Positions 10,330 through 20,529 of a stretch of DNA of 64,000 nt are shown here, piece by piece. The stretch is from Isoetes taiwanensis (lineage: Eukaryota > Streptophyta > Lycopodiopsida > Isoetales > Isoetaceae). The stretch spans positions 17,286,825-17,350,824 of the forward strand of contig JAJEKV010000028.1 in the NCBI GenBank assembly GCA_021234155.1, read 5' to 3'. A program made the position numbers and the translations under genes. Below the pieces are notes generated by a model. The model did no database searches, was not told where the DNA came from, and saw only the letters and a list, made by a program, of their open reading frames with translations. The stretch's first letter is position 1, and each line of letters opens with the position of its first letter.

Positions 10330-10829
10330 CCCGTATGAATTTATACAGAGAGATTGAAATGTCTACATATCATTTTTTGATTGTATAAGTGCCTCTAGTT
10401 TCATTGTAAACTACGTACTAAGAATTGTAATATATATTTATGAAAATTTTTAAACTGAAAGCTTTGTGTCTTCAACAATGCTTAATTAGAACAACTCTTT
10501 CTTGCTCCATGATTTCACACTCTTTATCTTTTATATGTTTGATTTTGGTAGTACTTACATTAAGCGTGCAAAAAGACAAACTATATTTCCTTCTATTTTC
10601 AACAATAAGAACTTATTGAGTTTTCAAAACTAGTGTTTCTCTCCTTAAAACAAGCATTTTTTTTTTCTGCCCTCTTTTTAAAATGAAACAGCTTTTAAAA
10701 TGTTACTTTTTTGCTAAATGCTCAACAATCTATTTTGCTCCCTATTTTGTCTTTTCAAGTTTTCAATTTTTGTAAAGGAATCTTTCAAACGCACTTCTTA
10801 AATAAGTGCGTTTCATTTTAAACCTTGTT
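10330..10829. repeat. Element A 3' flank and right terminal repeat
   Basis: A last decayed palindrome (CGTATGAATTTATACAG) overlaps the methyltransferase stop codon at 10336-10338. The rest is AT-rich subterminal DNA without genes. Near the end is an 'AAACGCACTT...AAGTGCGTTT' hairpin (about 10788-10814), then the right inverted repeat ending CCTTGTT at 10829. The last 52 bp are identical to the right end of element C. Confidence 0.8.
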
Positions 10830-11771
10830 GTATGTGGATATATGATGTTTGTTTGCTCCTCTTGTATTGGGAAGGAGGGTAGAGACCTAGTAGCCATTAC
10901 TTAGTGATGATGCTCCTAGTTTAGACCCTTTAGTTCCTATTATTATGCGGCATGTGCATAGGAACCCAGCGGGCTATGGGGGCTATGATATGACTCAGCA
11001 CTACATAACAGGGATAGAGGCGAGACGGAGGGAGAGTCCCTGCTGAGCGTGGCTCTGGGGACCCCATAGCGGGCTAGGCTTATGGCCGGTCACTTCGAGT
11101 GGGCCGGGCATGGCGGCACCTCCTGGGGCAATGGTGTCACTCTGCCTCTCAAGAGCTGCAGATGCCGGCCTGGCTCTTGTTTCGGGGGGTTAAGTCAGGG
11201 AAGAGTCATGTGTCGCCACGATTCTCTGGCCGCCCGTGGAACCTCTAGACCCTGCAGCAGTCTCAATGGGTGATACCATGAGATTGCGTATTCGGAAGGC
11301 TAGAGTCGTACCAGAGCCCGATCTAGCCCATCTGCAAAGTATGCACAGGAGGGGCGGATGGAGTGGTCAGCCCTAGCCCTTGTCTATAGCCAGCCCCGCC
11401 ATTGTTATGACTCGGTCTGTTCTATCTTGAGGCTTAGCTGTCAGTCTACCTCTCCACGAGTCTGAGCCTTGGGTAGGAGCTCTCATGTTTTATGGCATAT
11501 GTTTATCTCTATTGTATCTATGGATGTATGGATGTGCTACCCGCCGAGGTAGTTCAATGTATTGTTGTTGCTAGTTCTGACGTTATTTATGCTTCCGCTG
11601 TTATAGGAGCCCATAGGGGAAGGGCATGCAAGACACCTTCGTGTCCTCTTCCCGCACTAGAGATACCCTGGAGTGCGGGATAGATGGAGGGCCCGTGTGG
11701 TTGAAGGACCGGATGGGGATTTCCTACGGAGTGTACGGCCGGACTCCGTATATTTTGTAAGGAGCATCACA
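10830..11771 (+). repeat. gypsy 3' LTR, second part (LTR1)
   Basis: Begins with the duplicated GTAT (10830-10833). From about 10870 it aligns by eye with 52670-53640 of the solo LTR: 'aggagggtagagacct', 'gatgctcctagtt', 'catgtgcataggaaccca' against 'ctgtgcacaagagccca', and 'aaaggaggggcggatggagtgg'-type phrases. It ends AGCATCACA at 11771. The small ORFs inside are not supported as genes. Confidence 0.7.
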
Positions 11772-11925
11772 TTTTTGGACTATATAATTCAGGGGAGCAG
11801 GGCCAATACGCCCTGGTGGGGCTTCGAGGCGGCACCGCCAACCTCGGCGGCGACTCGCGGCGGCCCTACCAGGGCGTAATGGCCCTGCTCTCGTGAATTA
11901 CGGGATATAATACATAATTCACACC
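11772..11925. repeat. Small GC-rich foldback element
   Basis: Left arm from about 11785 ('taattcagggga' then 'gcagggccaatacgccctgg') is mirrored by the right arm ending about 11900 ('ccagggcgtaatggccctgc' then 'tcgtgaatta'). The stem is about 35 bp plus partial pairing of the inner GC-rich part, total about 115 bp. It looks like a short foldback/MITE directly next to the LTR end. Confidence 0.6.
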
Positions 11926-12768
11926 CAAGCCCTGATTATGAACAGGAGATTTCTTTTCTTTGCTCAAATTCGGTGGTAAGCAGGTGCGCTATGTTTTTTT
12001 TAATCGGTGAAGGAAGAGCAGAAGGAAGAAGGGTCGCAGCTATTCTGATGGCAAAACTTGCTTCAGTAAGAAGCTACGGAGCCGAGAGACATGATGGGCA
12101 GGGATTTTGAGGAGGCTAAATCCGGCAAAATTTGCCATAGCCAGAGTCGAATGCTTGCATAGATCTTTCATTTTTCTCATCAGAGGGCATTCTTAGAAAA
12201 ATAGGGTATCTCCTTCTCCGATTGCAGTTGTGCTTGGATCTCTGCTGATTTGGATCTTTGTGATTTGGCCGGAGCAGTGCTTGCCCATAGAAACAAGGAA
12301 ACAGAGAAGCCGAACATGTAGAAAGAAAAGAAACGGAAGCGGAGGAAAGTAGGGAAGCCGCAAAAAGAGCGGCAGAAGGGCTGTTTGCCATAATTTTAGG
12401 CTAAAATGACAGCAATCGGGTCCTGGTGTGAATTACGCTTTCTTTGATTTACTTTTGTTGGAAGGTGGCTTTATTTTTCTAGGAACCAGTAGAAACTAAT
12501 TGTTCCCTTCTTATTTTTTATTATGTCTTCGCCTATAGAGGTATTGATTCCTAGTTGTTGCTATAACTTATATGCATTTGGTGATCTTGCAATTGGGCCC
12601 ATTTACGTGCACTGCCAGGCATAGAGTCTATTGGCATGATCCTCAAAAATATATTATCCAAATTCGTAGAACAAAAATATAATAGTATAGGCATAGTAAA
12701 GAAGGAAGAAGAAGCCTTAAGAATAACTTTTCTTTGACGAAAACAGGAATGGGGGAATAGTAAATATA
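11926..12768. other. Non-coding stretch
   Basis: No supported gene. A purine-rich segment (11995-12380) gives a 91-codon - strand frame of low-complexity Ser/Ala/Arg composition, which I do not regard as coding. 12381-12768 is the likely 3' side of the - strand RING-H2 gene that follows. Confidence 0.4.
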
Positions 12769-13161
12769 TCATAAACAAGTACGTGAAAATGCACATTGTC
12801 TACATACAGGGCAGAAAGAATGAGTGAAGAGCCACATATCAATGCATTCAGCATGGAAGCAATGATTACACTTTTCCATCACTCTAATGCGTTCATCCTT
12901 CGGGTCAAAAATAGAAAGGCATATTGCACAGCTTCCAATATCTTCCTTCTCCTGCCTAAGCTCCATCACTTGTTGGTAATTAAAAAGAGCCAAATTATTA
13001 ATGGCATTTTGACGACTTTGTATGTCTGGGTCTGTGTTGGTGTTGCCAACAGGAATCTCTTGTGAAGCTCCTAATAATCTTTGCGCTTTTTTTCGACATA
13101 AAAGCACCACAACAGCGACAAAGAGCCATATAACAAAGAAAAGCAAAAGTGCATCCACCAT
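12769..13161 (-). CDS. ATL-type RING-H2 finger protein (putative membrane E3 ubiquitin ligase)
   Basis: An intronless 130-residue frame. Residues 4-21 form one hydrophobic segment (LLLFFVIWLFVAVVVLL), followed by basic residues 23-28. The RING-H2 finger spans residues 78-120: C78-x2-C81-x16-C98-x-H100-x2-H103-x2-C106-x10-C117-x2-C120, with the typical 'CIDMWL' after the sixth ligand. In plant ATL proteins this layout anchors the protein in a membrane and recruits an E2 enzyme. It is short for the family, and the GLD motif between membrane segment and RING is not clear. The start was chosen because it places the hydrophobic segment at the N-terminus. Paralogues lie at 13937-14451 (broken) and 31584-32006. 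Confidence 0.75.
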   Translation of the reverse strand: MVDALLLFFVIWLFVAVVVLLCRKKAQRLLGASQEIPVGNTNTDPDIQSRQNAINNLALFNYQQVMELRQEKEDIGSCAICLSIFDPKDERIRVMEKCNHCFHAECIDMWLFTHSFCPVCRQCAFSRTCL

Positions 13162-13936
13162 ATTTGTGTCAGAAATAAGCCTGCACTTCTATATTTCATA
13201 GATTCATCCCATATATTTTTTCTTGCGTGTATTTGGCAACCCCTTTGTGTACATGTCATGCCCAAATGGGATGACTTCTCGACAATGGAAACTTAGGCAT
13301 ATCTGATGCCGGTATTAACGTAGGCCCCACTTCATAATAATCAAGCTATTTGGCTACCATTATAGTATTTGTCCGAGTATTTGTCACGTCTTTAAATATA
13401 AGCTTAGAATAACCCACTAGGACCCACAAAGCTCTCGTTGTGGATGCATATTCAAACCTCCACCATCACATGCTTCACTTCACGAATGCTAGAAAGAACT
13501 AGCCACATAGTTTCCGGCAAAGATTATTTTTGAGGTGAAATTCCAATTTATGATAATCTCACACAAAATGAATGAAATATTTAAGACCATGTTCCATAAA
13601 CTAATAAACATTACATAATCATTATTAGTTTATATATATAAATTGAGCATATAGCTAGATGATATACATAAGTCTATGAGAAAGTCATCTTGTGCTTCAC
13701 ACTATTTGCAGAGAATAACTAGGTTTGACTTTGAAACGATTTACCTAGATAAGTTTTCCTTATAGATAAACGGAACTTTAGACTAAATTACTTTGCACAA
13801 TAATAATATGATATAAACATCCAAAATATATAAATTGTTCATTGCCATTATAGGATCATCCCAAGTACAAAAAATATGATCAATTGACGTGCTATGGAGG
13901 AAATAAGAAATCAAAAGGAAACTATGGAAATGTTTT
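13162..13936. other. AT-rich spacer between two RING-H2 copies
   Basis: No coding signal found. It contains the likely promoter side of the 12769-13161 gene and the 3' flank of the next copy. Confidence 0.4.
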
Positions 13937-14451
13937 GGCTCGACATACTGGTCAAATGGAATGTGAATGTAGCCACATATCAATGCATTCTGAATGAAAG
14001 CAATGAAAACAATTAAGCATCATTCTCAACTTGTCATCTTTTTCCTCAAATTCAGCAAGACATATTGCAAAAGCCCTAAATTTGTTGAGCTTTGAACTCC
14101 ACTAATGACTCATAGTCAAGAAGGGAGATCTACAATGACGCTTGGACTTGCTACCTCCAATGATTGTTGATCTTGTGATTGGGGCTCTTGCAAATTTGTG
14201 ATGTCTATATAGGAACATCGATGAGGTATAGAATATTGGAGTATAGTAGTCGTCAATGGGCAAATACATGAAATCAACATATATATGAAAACATTAGCAA
14301 ACCAAACTAAAAGGAAACAATAAATGAGCCTCATGATCCAAATAGAATATAAAAGCAAAACATGGAAAAAATAATAGAGGCCGCCAATATCATGTAGTTG
14401 GATGAAAGCCATCATGAATTTACCATTCCATATCGAATTTAAATTTTTCAT
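13937..14451 (-). pseudogene. Broken ATL-type RING-H2 paralogue
   Basis: The 5' part (14116-14451) encodes a hydrophobic segment 'FANVFIYMLISCICPL' like 'GLLFMYLLISYICPG' of the intact gene at 31584, then 'SQDQQSLEVASPSVIVDLPS', matching its GL(S/D) motif region. After a stop near 14116 the RING continues in other frames: 'ICLAEFEEKDDKLRMM', 'HCFHSECIDMWL' and 'PVCR' at the end (about 13937-14060). One stop falls in the last Cys pair region. All eight ligands can be traced except where the frame breaks. It is closer to the 31.6-kb gene than to its neighbour at 12.8 kb. Confidence 0.75.
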
Positions 14452-14559
14452 TCAAGTGTACTAAATGGTGTATAGGGTCCACCACATTACCCAACTTCTA
14501 AGGAAAAAAATCTTGCTAATAATAGTACAAAACTAAAAGATGCCAATTTAAGTTTATTA

Positions 14560-14600
14560 CTACAAGAAATTTATCGCGGCGGCCCTTGGCCGCCGCGAAC
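14560..14600. repeat. Terminal fragment of a CACTA-like element with GC hairpin
   Basis: 'TACTACAAGAAATTTATCG' is followed by the near-perfect hairpin CGCGGCGGCC-ctt-GGCCGCCGCG. The 'CACTACAAGAAA' start is typical of plant CACTA-group termini. No partner end was found. Confidence 0.35.
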
Positions 14601-14604
14601 ATTT

Positions 14605-14693
14605 CTTTGATTCCATAAAGTGCAAGGTTGAATCCATTATTCGTGTCTGACATCTTTGATTCCATAAAGTGCAAGGTTGAATCCATTATTCGT
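14605..14693. repeat. 40-bp direct duplication
   Basis: Two identical 40-bp copies (14605-14644 and 14654-14693), starting 'ctttgattccataaagtgca', are separated by 9 bp. Identity suggests a recent event. Confidence 0.85.
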
Positions 14694-14754
14694 AATATAT
14701 CTACCAATTTTGAATGGTGCGAAGATAGTAATAAACAATCTTGCTCCACCTATC

Positions 14755-14855
14755 TATCTTCTTAATCCGGGTAGTAATCCGCTTGCTGCGCTTTTGTATT
14801 GGGTCCCATAGACCGATTGGTCTCCGTGGACGATAAAAATATCTTCCTTCCTTTC
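14755..14855 (+). mobile_element. LINE 3' end, strongly 5'-truncated copy
   Basis: Carries the same 3' terminus as the LINE copies at 15310 and 24345: 'gggtcccatagaccgattgg' then 'tctccgtggacgataaaa', followed by a CTTCC-rich tail. It is in + orientation, head-on to the copy at 15310, so the two form an inverted pair about 460 bp apart. Confidence 0.65.
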
Positions 14856-15309
14856 TTCCTTCTTCTCTTATTAAATGTTTTCTTCAACAAAAGCAAAAAA
14901 CTGATGTGAAATTGTATTTTCTCAAATGGTAATGTCACTAGAAAATTGATCTGGAGTTGTATTTTTTCGAATGGCAATGTTATTAATGGTTCATTGTTTA
15001 TTTTAACACTTTAGGAATTCCTTTCATACTTAACATTTGTTTTCCCTCATCTAAGTGGCATAGGGACAGTATATGTTGAAGAAGATGCAAGGAGCATTTT
15101 TTGCAATTGAAATTAGGAATTGGAGAATGACGATGGAAAGGCAGTGCCTTCAAAATTCCTAGAAATTTTTCAGGCATATACATGGAAAACTAGAGATTTT
15201 TCTGATATATGCATAGGAAATTATAGACAATTATAGAACCTGAAATGGATAATATAAATCTTTAGACTCTGATTTACAATTGGTTACCACTTGCTCTACT
15301 ATTTAAAAC
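14856..15309. other. Non-coding stretch
   Basis: AT-rich, with partly duplicated phrases such as 'aaattg(t/a)attttctcaaatgg' and 'ggagttgtattttttcgaatgg' (about 14905-14975). No gene seen. Confidence 0.4.
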
Positions 15310-17305
15310 ATTGCAAGGAAGGAAGGAAGGAAGGAAGGTACTTTTATCGTCCACGGAGACCAATCGGTCTATGGGACCCAATACAAAAACGCATCAAGCG
15401 GATTACTGCCCGGATTAAAAAACCCCCGCCCCGAAGGGTTTTTGAGGGAAAAACCGTGGCAAAGAATCACCTGCCGACAAACCGTGCTAATCATATAAAA
15501 TGCGAAACGCCCCAATATATACAAATCATGCACCACCCCCAGAGTGCCTAGTAGTCACGACACCAAAAGGGGCAAATGTGACCTTTGCAGTCCAAACCTC
15601 TGGATGTATGACCCCGTGGCACGCATCGACGGCGGTGTGTTCATCGGCAAATGCAAGGGCACGTCCGGTCGTACCAAGGGGAGTATCCGGCCCGGATCCG
15701 ATCAACACCGGGCAACTCGAAAGTGTGAGACTCATCCTCAATGGCACCCGCTTGACAAAGATCGACAGAGCTCGTCTGGCGGCTCCTCCCAATCCACCCG
15801 CCCATCTCGGATCGCGAAGATGGTGGGCACTGTCTAATAGAATGGAGGCAATGAGTCCAAGGCTTTTAAGGCAGTAGGAACGCAGTAGAGTCAGGCCCCG
15901 AGCTAACACGGGTTGATGTGCTCCTTGTAATGGGCCATTTTGACCTGCTCTAGAGCAATGGGATCCCGTGAGCTTGCCAAGGAAACAAGCATCTAGGTAC
16001 TCCCGCAAAAAACCGCCACGATCGGTCACGCGCCACCAGACGACTCCGGTGCTCGCATCGCGTTCCATCCGGGCGAACCACCGATCTCTCTTACCCCTCC
16101 AACATGCCCTAAGCCGGCTGGGGACTCATGGCCACAAGCCAGCCGTGCGGGGAGCCGAGCATCACCCATAGTAACCACTTTAAGAAAATAGACGATGTGT
16201 CTATCAAGGGCTGCCACTGGCTGCAAGAATCCAGCTTTCTCGCAGCAGACCGATAGGGGATCAAGGTTTCACCCCAAGTGCCCGTGCCAAAAATGCCTTC
16301 ACTTTTCCAAAGTCATTCCAGTCGCCAAAGAGACAACCGCCCCAAACCTCGACCCGTCATGAAGGACAGGCTCGACCAAAAGGTGCGGAAATGATGTGAC
16401 CGATGGCCCCAATCATATAGCTCTGCCGGTGATCGTTGTTCTCGCATGGCATAAAGCGCTTTCCAGCCAATACACCACTTAAGCGGATAGATGCCTCCCA
16501 AATAGAGCGAGGAGGGGAACTCCACCCCTAGGTACTTGTAGGTGGGCGTGACGCCCACAGTCGCCCCCCGATAATGCGAGTGCAGGAGGCATGGGGTGAC
16601 GTGAAGAGGATATGAGAACCACCCCGGTCTTGGCCGATTGACGCGCATGTCCAGAGCCCGACAAAATGTGTCTAGGGCATCCGTGTGAGATCGCGATAGC
16701 TTCGGGTGTGGGCCAAAGAAAGCCAACATCGGCCCCGCGATAGATGAGCCGGGCGGATGACCCGTGCAAAAGTCGATGCCATCCCCCCATGCTCGCAGAA
16801 GCCGGGCTCTAACCGATCAATGTAGAGGCCAAAAGTGTTGGCGAGAGGGGGCAACCTCGCGGACCCGATACTATTTTTTGGTGAATGCTTGGCCCGTCTT
16901 CGTACCGATCCCCGCCAAAACAACTCTCATACAACCTCAGATATATGGCATTCTACACTGCGCAAATGGAGCCCCAGTTGACGCAGCCTAGCCCAGCGCC
17001 TTTTCCCGGGACCGTATCAAAAGCCTTTGCGGTCCACAAAGCAAAGAATACAAGTCCAAACCGATGATTCCTACCGTCTTCAATCGCCCGCAGCCGTAAA
17101 GATATGGTCAATCGTTGAGTGGCGGGGTCGAAAGCCTGCCTGTGTGAGGGCTCACACATCCACGCCTCGCCCGGTAGTCAAGCAATCACTTTCGAGAATG
17201 CCCGATAGCAGTTTGGCAAATATCGAATCGACCATGATCGTCCTAAGAATTGGCGGACAAAGGTGGGTCGCCCGCCTTGTGAATGGGAACAACCGGCAAC
17301 CATTT
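15310..17305 (-). mobile_element. LINE copy 1 (RT 3' part), 5'-truncated
   Basis: On the - strand, fragments in several frames follow the same order as LINE copy 2: 'IHKAGDPPLSANS', 'TIMVDSIFAKLLSGILES', 'AKAFDTVPGKGAG', a 'YKYLGVEF' block (about 16530), 'GWKALYAM' (about 16440-16470) and 'LDRHIVYFLKVV' (about 16185). The 3' end (about 15310-15480) holds the conserved terminus and an AAGG/CCTT repeat tail, as in RTE-like LINEs that end in microsatellites rather than poly(A). Similarity to copy 2 stops at about 17305, so the 5' side is truncated. No frame is intact. Confidence 0.7.
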
Positions 17306-20058
17306 CTGCTTTGAAGATACATTGCTTGCATTTGCATCTATTTGTTCCCCCAAGCTTCTAATCCAACTAACTGTGCAATATGCATGCATAACAAATGTGT
17401 TATTCCATAATAGAAAGAATTTGTCCTTCTGTTTTGAAGTCAAGGGGGCGTCACCTTGTGGAACCTGTCAAAACCACGGGGAGGGGGGCCATTTTTTACC
17501 CTTTTTCGTATATATACTAGGGGTCATAGTGGTTTTGGGATGTTCTTCTAATTGTAAATCCATACGGAAAGGGGTCAAATTTGCCTATAAAAAACATGTA
17601 TACTAGGGGTTTTTCGGCTACCCTATGCACGCAGGTGGCATATCCCTTATAAAGAAGGTGGATCCCCCGGGTTTGAAGTCCTTCTTACAAATGTGCCTCG
17701 AGCAAAACATAACAGCAGCAAGTCCAAGACTACGAAAGGCAAAACTTATTCATTTGTACAATATTCTGGGATAAAAAAAGCTTACCAATATGCACGAATG
17801 AGACGGAAATGTTTTAGGTCACATTGATGCTCATGTGCCTTGAACAAATACTAAAGAATCTGCAGGCATACTCTGAGGTGCCATAACAGCAGCAAGTCCA
17901 GATGGTGCATTGGACCTATTTCATTCTGCACCAACAAATTCCAACAATTAGAAGAAAGGAGGCCAAAGAAAGATGCACTTTGAAGTTTAAGAACGCGTAA
18001 CAAAGGAAGAATTTCATATGATACATGAACCACAGAAATCATCTTTTTTTTTTCAGATATGCAAGGGATTTATAAACATTTTTGTAACATTTATTGTATT
18101 CATCCTAGACATTAAAATGATAAATTGCTACTGCCAATACCACGATGTGGTTGTTTTTCCTGATCCACTCTTTCGAAGAAGATGGAGGGATGCCATGTTC
18201 ATAATTTGCTTCTTGAATGGTGATGCCTTGGCTATCTTTTGCCTATTGTGGTATGTTGATATAGGACCTATAAATGCTAGATGCATAAAGAAGACGGGAT
18301 TTTAAACGAAGGTCTTCTTTCTCAGACCATGTAACAAAAGGATAAAGACTAGGTTACACGGGTTGATGAAAGGAGAAATGGCACCTTTAATGGTTGAACC
18401 CACTGCAAATCCCATGTTGCCCTGCCAAACTATTGTAGAAGATGGCACCATAAGGAATGAAACTTAGATAATTCATCAATAAAGGAAATAAATGTACTTT
18501 ATCCACCACTTAAATCAAACCTAAAATCTACAATATCAGATTCTAACAAATGTTTGTGCTGTGCTACTCAAGCAATAACCATATAATTCATATATTCCTA
18601 CCAGCAAAATTTCTGATGCGTTGATCTCAAATCTAAAAAAATGGGCTGCAGAAGCGAATGGTCTCAGATTGTGCAGACCCATACTTATAAGAAGGGGCTG
18701 CAGTTAAGTTAAAACATCAACACAAACTAGAAGTTGAACTCGTTGACAGAAGGAAGACAGATGCTTTGTGCGGAGGAGCTCATTTTAAAGCACGAAAAAG
18801 ATAGCCGTGTTGCATGAGACTTCCGGAAGAAGAAGGAAACACCATTTTCAGAGCTAGGCCTCTATTTGCCCCATATCTAAAGCTATTTCTTCATGGTCGA
18901 TGCTGAGGGTCCAGATCCCCTATGCTGCTATGGGGCAAATCCAAAAATACCAATATATGGTGCTGCATGCGGTTCCAGGGTTGCTCATGTCCTCATGTCT
19001 CTTCAATTTGCTCCGGAATTTGCTCTGTTTTGGAATTTTTCCAGTGAGATGATTCTAATCTAATGCCAGAAAGAACCTTTACCAGAACAGTGCCATAGCC
19101 GGAGAGACGCAGCACAAAAATACAATTTTTTTTACTATTACCTAGGTTCTGGTCGGAGTAAAAGCAGAGCTCCCCGGAATTGAGCAGACGAACTAGAGAA
19201 AGCCGAGCCTGGGGAAGAGCATCGACGGAGCGGAGTCTTGCAGAAGCCGATAAGATCATCAACGTGGCATCCTTCAAAATTTTCTCCCAATTATTTTTTG
19301 TCACCCTATTTTTTTCCCCGGACAGGAATCTGAAGAATATGGGAATGGAATCTGGCTAAAATCAATTATATAAGTGTAGATAGAACAAAATTCTTTACAT
19401 ACTACTTTATTGCTCCAAAACCCATATTCATAGCTACCCGGAACGGGAACTGGAATGGGAACTTGGACCCAAATTTGGAAACGGGAACGGGAACGGATGG
19501 GATCGGGAACGTCCAACTTTTGAATTTTCTAAAAGTGAAAACGGTTTTAGAGTTCCCTTTGCATATAGATTATCATAGAACACTTAGAACAGAAAAATGT
19601 AAAATACATAGTGGTGGGTGAAAGTAATAGATAAAACCATTCTTTAATGTTCATTAAAAGTTTGATCCTCTTTCTCTTTGCTTCTGAAGGGTGAACAACT
19701 TTTATTTGCCCACTAGAATAACCCGCTTGTAGACAAGTTTGGCGAGCATGTAGGTGGGTCCAAGTTGGAGCAAAGTCTGCACATGCATAAGTGGCATTAC
19801 ATTTATGATTCCAAATTGAATATTTGGTTGCATAGAAGGGCACACGGGATAATCACGGAGCTTTTATGCTTCGCTTGAATCTTCAAGTGCATCCGCGCTT
19901 GGAATGCCTGCACCCTTGAGTTTGGTGGTCCTAAGAAGGAGGTGCCCTTGAGTATCGCGGTGAGCGAGGAAATTAGGTTTTGGCATAACTTTTGCATCCG
20001 ATCTTTGGAAAGTTTTTTCCAATAGGTTCCCTCTTCTGGTGGCCTGATGCAGACTGAT
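17306..20058. other. Long non-coding stretch
   Basis: No gene could be supported. Seen here: a short duplicated phrase 'atactaggggt(c/t)' (about 17513 and 17600), 'cataacagcagcaagtccaaga' and 'cataacagcagcaagtccagat' (17708 and 17882), and a GGGAAC-rich patch at 19438-19510. The short - strand frames (for example 18993-19304) show no recognisable domain. 19830-20030 reads partly open on + ('CIRAWNACTLEFGGPKKEVP') but was not identified. Confidence 0.35.
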
Positions 20059-20520
20059 TCAACGTGTGGTGTTACAACATGCTTTTTCCTCTGTTTATGT
20101 TAATCCTTTGGCTCTACAAGATGGTGAGTCTTCTCCAAATATTTCACCTTTGGAGAAATCCTTGGATCAAGCTGGCCTTTCAACAACTATGAATGCCAAG
20201 CAAATTTCATCAGATAGGCCTGCTACTTCTCGGAGGGTTTCCACCACGTCTGATGCTTAAGGTCTTTTGCTCCTCGCGCTTGGCAAGGTTCAGACTCTGT
20301 ACAGAGGGTTTCCCGAGTATCCTCCTTTGATTTGATTCGTAAGGATATCTCGGATTGATGCTGCACTTGAGATTTTATCTTCTATAAGCAAGGAAGAGTT
20401 GCCTTCTATTCTAGAGTTCTTAAGGCAGCAACATCTGTTGGAGGATCAGGAGGAGGAGAGAAATGAGAAAATGAGCTACTTACATTTGCATGTTGATGTT
20501 ACATATATGATAGAGGCTTC
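20059..20520 (+). other. Unidentified degraded coding-like segment
   Basis: A 64-codon frame (20066-20260), Ser/Thr-rich, is followed in another frame by a helical, acidic stretch 'AALEILSSISKEELPSILEF' and 'LEDQEEERNEKM' (about 20345-20480). The composition resembles a retrotransposon gag/ORF1 fragment, but no diagnostic motif is present. The region may overlap the copia 3' LTR on the - strand. Confidence 0.25.
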
Positions 20521-20529
20521 CTATCTAAC

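Larger units (their letters stand above)
6642..10338 (+). pseudogene. ParB-like / beta-class DNA N4/N6-methyltransferase gene of element A
   Basis: Six exons can be read: about 6642-7023, 7094-8038, 8448-8683, 8753-8891, 8952-9393 and 9670-10338, all with GT...AG introns. Joining exons 2-3, 3-4, 4-5 and 5-6 keeps the frame. The order is a basic N-terminus; an acidic Glu-rich stretch (about 7175-7240); a ParB/sulfiredoxin-like segment 'YYVLGGTHSYKARKEL' (about 7650-7700); a helical region; a motif IV position 'CIADILYGF' (about 9176-9202), where live enzymes have DPPY; and AdoMet-binding motif I 'ILDAFSGTGTTSICALKQG' (about 9937-9993). Motif IV before motif I is the beta-class order. Frame breaks near 6913, 7141, 7545, 7770 and 9870 and the DILY change argue that it is inactive. 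The methyltransferase call is firm; the ParB call is tentative. Confidence 0.75.
4162..10829. mobile_element. DNA transposon A (6668 bp) with methyltransferase gene and palindromes
   Basis: The ends are inverted repeats: the left begins AACAAAGTTTAAATTGAAAC and the reverse complement of the right begins AACAAGGTTTAAAATGAAAC. About 30 bp match with two mismatches, and the element is flanked by GTAT. It is inserted in a gypsy LTR. Inside, a transposase-type gene fragment on the - strand and a methyltransferase gene on the + strand diverge from a shared promoter region full of the palindrome GGTATAAATTTATACC. About 30 copies of that palindrome sit in the promoter, introns and 3' flank. The DDE part of the transposase was not found, so A probably relied on another element to move. 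The superfamily is not assigned; Sola and Ginger elements also give 4-bp duplications. Confidence 0.85.
1..11771 (+). mobile_element. Ty3/gypsy chromovirus, 3' part, with 3' LTR split by DNA transposon A
   Basis: Domain order on the + strand is reverse transcriptase (about 640-1130), integrase (about 1330-1990), chromodomain (about 2280-2580), a non-coding spacer, a G-rich polypurine tract ending at 3526, then an LTR beginning TGTGA at 3527. This order and the C-terminal chromodomain define a chromovirus. The 5' part lies outside the window. RNase H seems to be missing, since only about 300 bp separate RT from integrase. The LTR is interrupted by a 6.7-kb DNA transposon (4162-10829) and ends TCACA at 11771, giving a TGTGA...TCACA inverted terminus. 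Many stops and frameshifts show it is dead. Confidence 0.8.

Noticed and set aside
4158-10833. Element A as a retrogene or LTR element
   Set aside because: It has introns, inverted termini, a 4-bp duplication and no reverse transcriptase.
11082-11879. Small + strand ORFs (11082-11273, 11492-11683, 11673-11879)
   Set aside because: They lie in the gypsy LTR and are not conserved in the sister LTR at 52.1-53.6 kb.
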